From contig NC_052614.1 in the NCBI RefSeq assembly GCF_016545825.1, forward strand, positions 34,690,072-34,754,071: 64,000 nt of DNA. The letters are read 5' to 3'. Positions 32,561-42,715 of this stretch are shown piece by piece. The notes under the pieces were generated by a model. It saw only the letters and a list, made by a program, of their open reading frames with translations. It made no database searches and had not been told where the DNA came from. This DNA comes from Eucalyptus grandis (Eukaryota > Streptophyta > Magnoliopsida > Myrtales > Myrtaceae). The position numbers and the translations under genes are program-made. Position 1 is the stretch's first letter. Each line of letters opens with the position of its first letter.

Positions 32561-33760
32561 ATGAAGCTGCAGGGCTATTCGGCCAACGAGATCATCGCGG
32601 CCAACGAGGACCTCATCTCCGAGATCCTCCTCCTCCTCCCCGCCCGCTCCCTCCTCCGTTTCAAGTGCGTCTCCAAGCTCTGGCTCTCCATCATCTCCGG
32701 CCCCCGCTTCTCCCGCCGCCACGCCCGCCTCCACGCCGGCTCCGGGGCCTCCGGCGTCGTGCTCCGCCGCACCCCCTCGGACCACCAGTTCCTGCCGCTG
32801 GGGGGCGGCGGCGGCGGCGGCGGCGGCGATGATCCCCTATCTGGGTTCCCGTTCAAATGCCTCGATTTCGCCCCCGACCCCGCGGGCCTGAAGATCCTGC
32901 AGTCCTGCGGCGGGCTGCTCCTGTGCTGCAGCTTCCGTAAGATCGGGTGTAGGCGTAATTACTACGTCTTTAATCCGACGACGGGGCAGTTCGCGATGCT
33001 TCCCCAGCTCGGGGGTGCTTCCTCCTGTGCAACTACTGTTTATGGAGTGAGTTTGGCCTTCGACCCTTTTAAATCGTCCTACTATGACGTCGTCTGCGTT
33101 CGAAGCACCGTCGAATCCGCGTACTATTATCAAATTGAGATTTACTCGTCTCGCGACCGCGTATGGAGGCTTTCTGGGTCTCCTTTCGTCGCTCCGTTCG
33201 ATATGGTGTTCGACAATGGCGTCTTTTGGAATGGTGGGGTTCATTGGATTAGCCCAACGGGGGCTTCCCTATGCTTCGATGTTGAGAAAGAGCAGTTTGG
33301 GACGATGCCAAGGCTTCCCATTTCAGAGAATCGGGGGTGTAGGAGGTTCAGGTATTTTGGGGAGTCTCGTGGGCATTTGCATTTTTTTGAGATTTATGGG
33401 TCACGGACTGCTCAATTTAAGATTTTTGAGTTGGAGAAGGATTATTCTGGGTGGTTTGTTAAATACCATGTGGAACTTGATTCTATCGTGACTGCTTTCC
33501 CAGAGGTGGTGCGCGATTACATGGATCCGGTCTATATGAATTACTATGCGATTGTTATGCTTCATCTGGTCAGAGAAGGGAACAATGAGGAGTCATCGCT
33601 GTTAGTTCATTTGCCAGGTAAAATCTTGACATATAATGTTGGTGACAAGACTTTCAGGAAGCTTTATGAGATGTCGGCTGATCAATCTAAAGGGTATGGC
33701 TCATTACAATATGGGTGGGTTGATGCTTATGAATTTATTGAGACATTAGCTCCCGTTTGA
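32561..33760 (+). CDS. F-box protein A (At5g07610-like), 399 aa
   Basis: Single-exon gene. An N-terminal F-box (residues about 14-58: NEDLISEILLLLPARSLLRF, KCVSKLWLSIIS) should bind SKP1 in an SCF ubiquitin ligase. The rest is an F-box-associated domain with the usual landmarks GLLLCCS, YYVFNPTTGQFAMLPQL, YDVVCV, YQIEIYSS, FWNGGVHWI and GHLHFFEI, expected to select the target. Residues 81-89 are a run of nine Gly. The start is MKLQGYSANE because the paralogue keeps it and lacks the upstream Met. The 5' third is very GC-rich, so many antisense frames there are shadows. The frame is intact and ends ETLAPV. The target is unknown. The paralogue at 53169-54356 differs at about 20 residues. Confidence 0.93.
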   Translation: MKLQGYSANEIIAANEDLISEILLLLPARSLLRFKCVSKLWLSIISGPRFSRRHARLHAGSGASGVVLRRTPSDHQFLPLGGGGGGGGGDDPLSGFPFKCLDFAPDPAGLKILQSCGGLLLCCSFRKIGCRRNYYVFNPTTGQFAMLPQLGGASSCATTVYGVSLAFDPFKSSYYDVVCVRSTVESAYYYQIEIYSSRDRVWRLSGSPFVAPFDMVFDNGVFWNGGVHWISPTGASLCFDVEKEQFGTMPRLPISENRGCRRFRYFGESRGHLHFFEIYGSRTAQFKIFELEKDYSGWFVKYHVELDSIVTAFPEVVRDYMDPVYMNYYAIVMLHLVREGNNEESSLLVHLPGKILTYNVGDKTFRKLYEMSADQSKGYGSLQYGWVDAYEFIETLAPV

Positions 33761-36300
33761 TGCAAATCTCTTTCCTTGTCGATATTTCTGATCTTGTAAA
33801 TCTGCAAGTTTCTATGTAATATATGTGGCTTGAAGCCTGCTAGTGCCTCCGGTGATGATGGTTTTTTCTTCTCTCCTGTCGATGGCCATGATATATGTAA
33901 TGCAATGTTTTTTATTTGCGATAATGAGATATGTCTAGGATGACCCATTTGGAAGGATTTTTCTATGTATATTATCTTCAATCTATTTTTTTTTTTCGGT
34001 GAAAATTATCTTCAATCTATTGATACATCCTAATTCGTACTCTGTGACGTGTGCTGTATGTATCAGTGATATTTGAGGGTTAAGGTATGTTCTGCTTTCA
34101 CCATCTGGCTGAGGGCCAAGGTCAACGTGGAGTTTCTCTAGATTTGCTGTTATAACAATCTCACTTGATTGTAACCTTTGCCGGGTCCCTATTTCATTTT
34201 ACTTTCTTCTTCTTGGGGAGTGATAAGGATGGCATCCAAGTTCCCAATTCTTTCAAGAAAAATCCCTTGCTTAGGGCTGCTGAAACAAGTGAATGCACTA
34301 GACTAATTTATTTGTGCTGAAGCATCTCAATAAGATGATATCACTGTTTGTTCCTCTTTTCCCTCCTGGAGTTGATTTGTTTTCTCTGTTTTTTCATACA
34401 CAGAATGCTCTTCTTGAGTAGGTGTTTTAACTGTAAGATGACTGGCAGTGAAGTTTCTCATGTTTGGGTGCCTCTTGACTTCCCGAGGAACAATTATTTG
34501 ATGACAATTGAGTGATGAAGCCAGGGAGGGGCAAAGACCTGTAGAACATAATTTAAAATGTCCTATTTTGGTGGTTAAAAGTGCAAAAAATTTGAGAGAA
34601 TAAGGTGTGGTTCTTTTGCAATATTTAAAGTGACAAATCATAGATAATGCCTGCATATATACTGAAGCTTGAGGTGTTTTTACTCTATATTGTCTCAGAC
34701 ATTGTGCTTTTCCACTTTTGAAAATATTAATGTTCTGGATTCAATGGTTCCTCTTCTAAAACAAGTACTGATGTAAGCTCTGCTATGTATGGGCTACCAT
34801 AGCAGATCTTTTTCATTAAGATGGGTGAGCCCTAAACATCTTTTCTACTTATGGTTAGTTCACCTGTCTGCGCTTGGCTTTTGAGTTTCCCTTTCTGTGA
34901 GATGTAATACTTGTTTTGATATGAAACTTCTGGAGCATATTATATTGACTATGTACCTATAGATGTCATTGGACGAACTTAATGTAGCTATGATGCCTAA
35001 GGATCAGATTGGAAATTGTCTAAATTTCACTTCGGGAGATATCACCATTCCTGTTTTTCTGCATTAGCATCTGTTTGCCAGGGAGGTCTCTTTGTGATGT
35101 AGGGTTGCCTTTCCACTTTATCCTTACTTTGAGGGCATTTAAAAGACCAGGAAGGGCTTCTTCTTTTTGCTGATGAGTCCTACCATTGGTGATACGAAAT
35201 GTTTGACTTTTCTTGTGTTCATCGTCAAGTTCACAATCACTGTAGGTGTGGCTTGCTCGAATTCAATGTTATCTCAGCTATTACCATGTTATTGGCTTTT
35301 GAACATATATCAATGGCCTACATTGTCATGCAAGTCTTAAATATTCTATTCCTCCATCTGTTTTGTCTTGTTGGTGAGACTGACTTGACTTAAAGTTTGT
35401 GAGATTTCTTTACTGAGACCTTTTTCCTCAGAGTGCCTAACTGAGTTGATGATTTGGCCGTGAAAGTCTAGAACACCCAGTGCCTTTTAGTGCAGATACA
35501 TTATGGATTTCTTAAGCTCACTAAAGTCTGATAGATGAACACTTCTTAATGGTGTAGTATCCTATTGTATTATACGTATGGCTATGTATATCTGTATGCC
35601 AAGTCTCTTTTATGTTCACAAAGTAGAAATTACGCTTCTTTAACATGGTTGCTCTTTTAAAGGTAAGTAACATTAACTTCAGTTGGCTTCTTGTTTTCAA
35701 TAGACATTAGGGTAGGTTTTTCTGTATCAAATTGCTGGTTGTGTTGGCCGGCATTTTGAAAATAAAAGTGGAAAATATCCTTTCCTATTCCTTACCCTTG
35801 TACGGAAGTGTATATCAAAATACTGGATCTCTCCTTTTCTTTTTCTTTTTTTGGGAGTCGGTATATCCTTGCATCATATGCACTCTGGCTCTATGCATGT
35901 GTCTACGTGCAGATGGTTTCTTGGCTTAGTGTGTTAAAATTACCAGCAAATCCTATCGTGTATATGGGTTCACGATCTCTATTGCTGGTTTGGCGTGCAA
36001 ATTTGCAATGACCTCACTTGGAGAAATTGGTGTGACTTCGTATATCCAGTTGCAGGATTAACTGAAGTCAGTCTGGTTCTGGGAATGGATATTCAGATGG
36101 CTTTGTTTCTGATAGTGCATCAAAACTTCTCATAATTTACGTTTTGGACTTCTGTTGGATATTGAAGTTGCAAACCTAGGAGTCGCATCTGTTCCTCCTC
36201 GTAGAGTCAACAGCAATGTCAGAAATGGTACGATGCTTTCTTTTTCAAGTGCTGCATGTCTAAAAGTAAAACACGGGGTAGTAAGCTTAACATTCCTTTA
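33761..36300. other. Long conserved 3' flank of F-box gene A
   Basis: Collinear and well conserved with 54357-57060 downstream of the paralogue. No open frame is conserved in both. T-rich tracts followed by AG and GTAAGT-like sites (for example AAAGGTAAGTAACATTAAC near 35659, conserved near 56275) would fit a spliced 3' untranslated region, but this is inference. Confidence 0.5.
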
Positions 36301-36431
36301 ACACGGGGTAGTAAGCCATCCATCTTTCCGCAATTCTAAAACACTCCTTGACCTGCTCCCTCTATGTTAACCCCGAGAAGTCAGGTAAGTTTATATTTGA
36401 ATGCTTCATGTGTTTTCAATTAGGATATATA
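36301..36431 (-). pseudogene. Relic of the SCPL last exon (block A copy)
   Basis: The minus strand reads ERWMAYYPV before the lost stop, as in the SCPL last exon at 57083-57166 (DRWMAYYPV). Compared with that exon, about 23 bp are missing between CTTGAC and CTGCTCC, removing the catalytic His codon and the frame. Similarity to block B ends at 36431, inside the last intron, so no other SCPL exon is present. CACGGGGTAGTAAGC is repeated in tandem near 36270-36320. This is a dead 3' fragment, not a gene. Confidence 0.8.
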
Positions 36432-38040
36432 TGCAAATTGAATTAGCGGATCAAGTTGATATGTTTCACTGTCTCTGCTCAGAATATTGTTACGACAAGA
36501 TGAACAAACATTGCGGGTCGAAATGTTGACAAATTGTAAAATCTCCTATTGTCTTCTATTTTTCTATCATCTAGGTACGCGTTCATTGCGTTTCTTCATC
36601 TCTGAGTACGCAAATCTAGATATGTGCTGATTGCATCTCTCATCTTTTTAGTAACGATAGGCATCCTTAAAATTGTTAGGTCGGCAGGTGTGGACAACTG
36701 AACTAACCACCAAAATCTACAATCCGAGCTAATCGCCCGATACATCTTCTCTGCATAATATTTCCCCTCACTGTCTTCTCCGCATTGCGTTTCTAGAAAA
36801 GAAAGGTTGACCATTAGTACTCTAAAAGATTAAACACAAAAATGTGAAAAGAACAGAGTAGTAGAGCACCAGCTATGGCTAGATTGTATTTATCCAATTT
36901 TATTAATTTGCTCTTGAATATAGTGACTTGTCCTACATGCAATAGCTGTTACCCTCTTAAGAAGTTTAGGTGCCAGTTGGTGATATGATGATTCTCTGTT
37001 CACTATCCTAAGATTGCTATTGCCAAATTAATATCCCGTGGCAGGAGTCCCTACTCTACTAGATAATTTCGCCTTAAGTAGACAGAATTTCATTTTCCTG
37101 CTTAGTGATGATATGTGTTTTGATAAATGAGCATGCGTACATAAGTAAATTAAGATCAAACGTCTAAACATAGTAGAAGTAAAAATGTTTATAGATGTGT
37201 TTCCAAAGCATTTTCGTGTATTTTAACAAAAATGCATAGGCTAAAGGGGCTAATCATACCCTTTACCACAAAAAATGGGCTAATCATATTAATCTTTTAT
37301 ATCGTGCTCCAAAATTTGGTTCAGAAGTTTCTTCGGGTTCTGAGCACGAACATCTAATGTTCTCACAGCAATAGTTCTGACGTTTTTCAGACTCTAACCA
37401 CGAACGTCAGATACTTTCTGGTAACATCGGTTTTCACGTTCTTGGATTCTTGACCACAAACGTCTAACGTCTTCTGATAATATTGGTTCTAACGTTCTTT
37501 AGATGTAAAATGTCTGATCTCTTTGCAAGCTCTGACGTTCTTCATATCTAGCCCCACAAGTGTTGGGCCTCTAGTTTAAACACACCACCAATTCTCACGT
37601 TGAATAGAAGAGAGAAATTGAGAAATCTCATAACTACAATTGTGTTAACAATTGCTCTTGTGTGTGATTTTGTTGATTAGTGTTACCACTCTCAATTATC
37701 GATTGTCGATTGATATCAAATGATGTGAATTGTTGCGGAAAGATTGTTCTACGAAGGCTTGGATGGTGCGAATTGCGAACCTCAACCTCTAATCAAACTT
37801 GTGATTAGCAATCTCGGTATGAACGTGATATGTTAACGAATACGTGTCAACCAACCAACGTTATAGACGTCACGAGCAAAAGAATTCGCTATCTCGCTTA
37901 ATAAGTCAAATCAACCGTTATAAGGGAACCTTGATAAGATCAAATTCTCAAAAGAACAATAGAAAAGAATCTCTTAACTTTTTTCCTCCAAAAAAATATA
38001 TCTGTCTCCCAAATAAAGTTGGTTAATCCTTAATATAGGC
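36432..38040. other. Intergenic stretch between blocks A and B
   Basis: No gene supported. A 72-codon minus-strand frame (36596-36814; KYYAEKMYRAISSDCRFWWL) is not recognised and has no second copy. A degenerate tandem repeat lies at 37310-37560. The part from 37560 to 38040 has mixed composition and no recognised element. Confidence 0.5.
37310..37560. repeat. Degenerate tandem repeat, about 60-bp unit
   Basis: Four imperfect copies carry the phrases GGTTCTGACGTTCTT, GACTCTAACCACGAACGTC and TAACGTCTTCTG. Not found elsewhere in the window. Confidence 0.6.
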
Positions 38041-38276
38041 CTTCTAGTGTAACAGTTTGGTGTTGTATCCTTCATTTATTACAAGTTTACCAATTTGTGG
38101 TTTCGTTGGTATTGATCCAATTGATGAAGGGTCAATTTGCTATTAATGTATCAATTTGGGGTACATTTATCATATGTGCTCTTTAGAGTTTTTCGTAATT
38201 AAAAAATTAATTTATGGTAAATTTATCATGATATATCAGTTTGAGATTTTTTTGTGGTATTAACAAAATTAGCAAT
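38041..38276. mobile_element. MITE of the TAATACCACAAAAA family (block B, partial)
   Basis: This is the counterpart of 24030-24395 with its left end lost. It ends TTTTTTTGTGGTATTAAC. It marks the left limit of the A/B match. Confidence 0.55.
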
Positions 38277-38677
38277 ATTAGGCATTGCAAAGGCGACTAG
38301 AAAGGATGAAGTGCACATTTCCTTGGTGGATCTCGTGGAATGAACTCCAACGTTATTATATTCCAACTTGTTGCCACGAAACGTGGGGCTTGTTGGTCTC
38401 TTGCATTAAATTAGCCGAAGTCATTGGCTTTGGATAAAAATCACGAATCAATGCAATGATTGAGGTCCAGCCCTCGCCACATGGCTTCGGCAATATTTTT
38501 TTATGGTCGAACCTTCTAAACGCGATCGCGGGGTGTATTTTAATTTGGAACTGAAAATGAGTTGGTAAATCGGTGACGCATTTGCTTTGTAAAAAATTAG
38601 GGGAAAAAAAGGTTATCCAAGCATCAATTATCCTTAGAGGTCCAACGACACCTTTGGTTTAGACATAGTGTAAGAGC

Positions 38678-39695
38678 TAGGGGTGAGCATGGTCTGGGTT
38701 GGTCGGGCCACCCCCTAACCTAGGACCAACCCATACAGTATCGGTCCTCAATTTTTAGGACCGAGGACCGACCCTATTGAGCCTGGGATCAAGGACCGGA
38801 TCGACCCAATGGGTTCGGTCCGGTTCCAGGGTCAACCCGAGACCGATCAATAATTTTTTTCGTCTCATTTTTTATACTCCCTAAAAAAGCAAACCTACAA
38901 ATTCAAATTACACATCCATCAATAATGCGGCATTGTGCAACTAAACTATAAATACCAATACATATTTAGTAAATTTAAGATGACACAATAATAGAAATTT
39001 CGTACTTGTTAACCGCTCATCGAGATATGAGACAAGATGGAAAGTTCTTGTAATCATCTATCTTTAATATTCATAACACCATATGCAAAAGCGTTTTCCT
39101 GCATTTGATTATAGAGTCCACTCAACCAAAAAATGAGCTTCACACCACTTGATTAGCAAATCACCATAGCAACTGCAGTACTACTCTACTCTTAAAAAAT
39201 TTATACCATTTGACACAAATTGAAAAGTAAAGTGCAGCTGAAATTCATTAATAAAATACAATTAAACCATAAAAAGTTCAAAATAATTAATATAAACCAT
39301 GAATATATAACTTCACATCTTGTTAATTCACTTGAACTTCTAAATACCTGAAAACAAAACAAAACGACACATAATTAATACTCAACAAAAGTTTTAAATT
39401 GAAATTACTATTAGTGCTATTGATAGAACATCTCAATATAATATAATATAACAGACATTTTACTTAGGTTTGAATATATAAAAGAATTATAAATAATATA
39501 ATATAATATGCAGGGTTGGTCCAAGGTTGGACCGACCCAAAACTCTTAGGACCGAGGACCAACCCGCACAGTGTTGGTCTTGGAATTTCAGGATCAAGAA
39601 CCGACTCGGTCCCCTTGGGAACTGGACTAGGACCGGCAGGGTTGGGTCGGTCCAGGGTCGGTCCAGGGTTGACCCTAGACCGCTGCTCACCCCTA
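38678..39695. mobile_element. hAT-like non-autonomous element (1018 bp)
   Basis: It is flanked by a perfect 8-bp duplication GTAAGAGC (38670-38677 and 39696-39703). The block A homologue keeps a single GTAGGAGC near 24801. The ends are TAGGGGTGAGCAT and, reading inward, TAGGGGTGAGCAGCGG, a near-perfect inverted terminal repeat. Both ends carry GGTCCGGTC/GGACCGACC subterminal repeats. The centre is AT-rich, without an open frame of note. Confidence 0.93.
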
Positions 39696-39887
39696 GTAAG
39701 AGCACCGCTACATCTCTAAACTCAGCTATATTCGAGCTAACCTTTGGAATAAAAGGCTATCGATTGACCTTTTTCTCCAACCCAAAGGGGACCAAAAATT
39801 TCCCAAGGTGGGTCGGGTAAACAAAGTTTTACCCATTTTGACTTGATGGTGCGGAAAAGTTTTTCCAAAAATCACAGTTAGAATTTT

Positions 39888-40299
39888 GGGAAAAGTCACA
39901 AAAACTCCAAACTATATCAACTGTGATATATTAATTTGTGACATCAGAAATCTCAAACTATGTTTACTGTAACACATTTACCAAAAAAAATTTCTTGTGA
40001 TATAAAAAATCCCAAACTTATACTTATGTGACATATTTACTCATAAAATAATTTTTTAGCCAAAATATTGTCGTTTTCATTTCATTTAAACCACGTGAGC
40101 AAATTTGTTTCAACACAGTTTGCTTCTTGGCATCTATGTAAGCAGATTTTTAACAATTCTTGTTGATAGAACTTTGATAGAGGATTGATGTATCATATAA
40201 GTATAAGTTTGAGATTTCTAGCATCACCCAAAAAAAGAAGGATAAATGTGCCACGGTAGTTATGATTTTGATTTATTTATTTTTTTGGTTATTTTGTCC
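39888..40299. mobile_element. Mutator-like MITE (412 bp), block B
   Basis: The counterpart of 24985-25417. It is flanked by the 9-bp duplication TAGAATTTT (39879-39887 and 40300-40308). Same terminal sequences. Confidence 0.75.
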
Positions 40300-40308
40300 T
40301 AGAATTTT

Positions 40309-40803
40309 AACAATTCAAAGTTGCACAATACTCATTCTTTTTAGCTTAGGTACTTTTAATGCACTCAAGAAGTGTATCATTTGTCTGAAATCTTATATTG
40401 AATGGACGAATCAAAATAATTTGTAAAATGTAACCAATAATAAGACTCGTAAACAAAATTTCCTTGCTAAGGGATGTGATGGGTTTTTTGCTGGGTGATG
40501 GGGTACAGGTACTATAGAAATAATTTTCTTTCTCTTAAATTGTGTTCGTAATTTGGAAGTCAAAATTAAAAAATATGTAGGCTTAATAGCCGGGCTACGA
40601 GTAATATCCTTAAGAAATGTGTGTGACCTTTCTTGGATGTTCACTTGTTTATAAGAAGCTAAAGTTGATGTTTGTCACGTTAAAAGCTAAAGTTTTATTT
40701 CAGTTTTTTAATGGTAAAAAAGTATAGTGCGTTGTATAAAATCAACTTTATTGTGGTTCGAAGACATTCATTTTCTTTTATATTGCTGTCAATTAATTAC
40801 AGG
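40309..40803. other. Block B spacer before Copia-B
   Basis: Matches 25427-25944. No gene supported. Confidence 0.5.
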
Positions 40804-41019
40804 TGTTAGAGATATAGATGTATATAGGAGATTTATCTTGATTGATTCTGATTTGATGTAATTGATATTTTATTACTTTGATAATTAATCTCTAAAGCCT
40901 ATATATAGGCTCATGTATTCAACATTAGTAATTTATAGAATATTACATTTTTTCTGTTACTACAATTCTCAATTTGGTATCAAAGCCTTTCTTTTCTAAG
41001 GAAGCGTCCATCCAATCTA

Positions 41020-41467
41020 TGTAATAATATTTAAATGTGATACTAATTTTGTATTTCTCAATTAATATCGATTTATTGTCAAATTTATTACCCAGGTTTA
41101 TTACGTGATAATTGCCTATTAATATGATACTATAACGATCTTGATGAAAGACATCGGTAATGTAAAAAATGGAATAAAAAAATGTCAGATCGTTTAGTTC
41201 AAACCCTATCAGAATAGAAACCATACTATCGAGTTTTGAGGAGTATTGGCTTGTGGAACGGGACGTTTAGATCTGGTGATTCCATATTCGTAGATTGATC
41301 ACGCTTCGTGCATCTATCCAAGGTTTTAGGTTTTTGCATTTGCAGAGTTACATCAATGGCTGGAGGTACGTCAATTTGACGGTTTCACAAATCGATCTTG
41401 AATTTTATAAAATTTATCTGTGAATAATAAATTAGGATCGTCAATTTTATTTAGATTCAATCTTACA
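41020..41467 (+). repeat. 5' LTR of Copia-C
   Basis: 448 bp, TGTAATAATATTTAAATGTG to AATCTTACA. It is about 50 bp longer than its 3' partner because of an extra AT-rich stretch near 41395-41430. Confidence 0.9.
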
Positions 41468-42099
41468 GTTGATATCGGAGCATGTTTATGATCTCTATTT
41501 TGGTGAAAATTTTGGAATTTTGTATGTTTTAATTGGGTTATGAATGGGTAAAATTCGGATTTTTTGTGGCTTAGAATGGAATTTCAAATTCTGATCAAAT
41601 TCGAGCAACCCACCACCCAACAACAAATCCGCAAGGTCACACCACCATCAGGAAGAAAAGCCTAAAGATTACTCGGCATATTACTGATTGTCGGTGGCTA
41701 ATCAAGCGGTGAAATTTTCGGTGGTTAGGCTTTTAGGGCAGATTATTTTAGGCTTAATTCTGGTCAATTTATTGGCTAATTTTGTTGGATCTTGGAACTA
41801 TGCATTCGTCCTAGCATTGTCTTCGAAACTTGATGATCAATTTGATCGGACATGGGTTGTGGAAGAAGACCCGAGTGGCGGAATGGAGGCAGCTTGCGGC
41901 AAAGCAATGGCGGAAGAATCGCATAGAGAGAAGACCTCAAGTGCGTGCATCGCCCTTGCCCAAGCACCCAGCAACGGGCGTGTATGACCAGCAGTAGGCA
42001 TGTGTGATGCATGCGCTCGAGCGTCTATAGTGGGCGCATGCAACGCACGAGCACAATAGATCTGCAGTGGACGCGTGCTTTGGGTGGCTAGGGTCCCCG

Positions 42100-42360
42100 T
42101 CTAATTCTGCCCTTGCTCACGTGAATTTCAATTTTGCCCCTGCTCTTATGGAAAATTATGATTCTGCCTCGGCCGCATAAAATTTCAATTTTGCCTCCTT
42201 TAGGCTTGGAAATTTATGATTTTGCCATTTTAGCCATAAAATTCTTGTTTTACCCCTTACAAGTGAAATTACAATTCTGCTATTGCCTGCAAAATTCTAG
42301 TTTTAACCCCCTTTACATGTGATTTTACTACTTTGCTATTACATGCGATTTTATAAATAT
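42100..42360. repeat. Degenerate repeat in Copia-C leader
   Basis: Between primer site and gag, a phrase like AAATTTCAATTTTGCCCC recurs about eight times with varied spacing. The leader 41485-42715 otherwise holds no gene; a GC-rich patch with GCATGCG/GCACGAGC motifs lies near 41960-42080. Confidence 0.55.
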
Positions 42361-42715
42361 TTTCTCATGAAATTAAATGTCTAGTAATTCGTATATATTT
42401 AATTAATTGAAAATTAGCCACAACATCTGTGATTATATTAAATTATATATATTAAGAGACCGTGGTTCATATATAGTCAAAGACATTAATTATGATTAGT
42501 CACGTTGATATTATGAATTTTATCACACACGAATCTTAAGTATATTAATGCGATTAATTAGGATAAAATATCATTTTATCTTTGTTAATTTACCCCAGGG
42601 ATTGAGGAAGGGAATATAATTCAATAGTTTTATCATAAAGTAATTATGAATTTATTTAAATTAGAAACTTAGCCCACGGTTAGTTTTTGATGTTATGTGA
42701 TTTATATTTTGTAGC

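Larger units (their letters stand above)
24030..36431. repeat. Segmental duplication, block A (with F-box gene A)
   Basis: About 12.4 kb, collinear with block B (38041-57232). Shared content in order: MITE near 24030-24395, spacer, Mutator-like MITE, gag-less Copia, F-box gene, long 3' flank, SCPL last exon. The match ends at 36431, where A reads AGGATATA|TATGC and B reads AGGATATA|AGACAC. Insertions unique to one copy account for the length difference. Confidence 0.88.

Noticed and set aside
32342..32856. Long antisense and alternative frames over the F-box 5' region (also 53082-53554)
   Set aside because: Low-complexity shadows of very GC-rich coding sequence.
36596..36814. Minus-strand 72-codon frame ending in LDLRTQR
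   Set aside because: Protein-like but unrecognised, no paralogue in block B and no splice context; not called as a gene.
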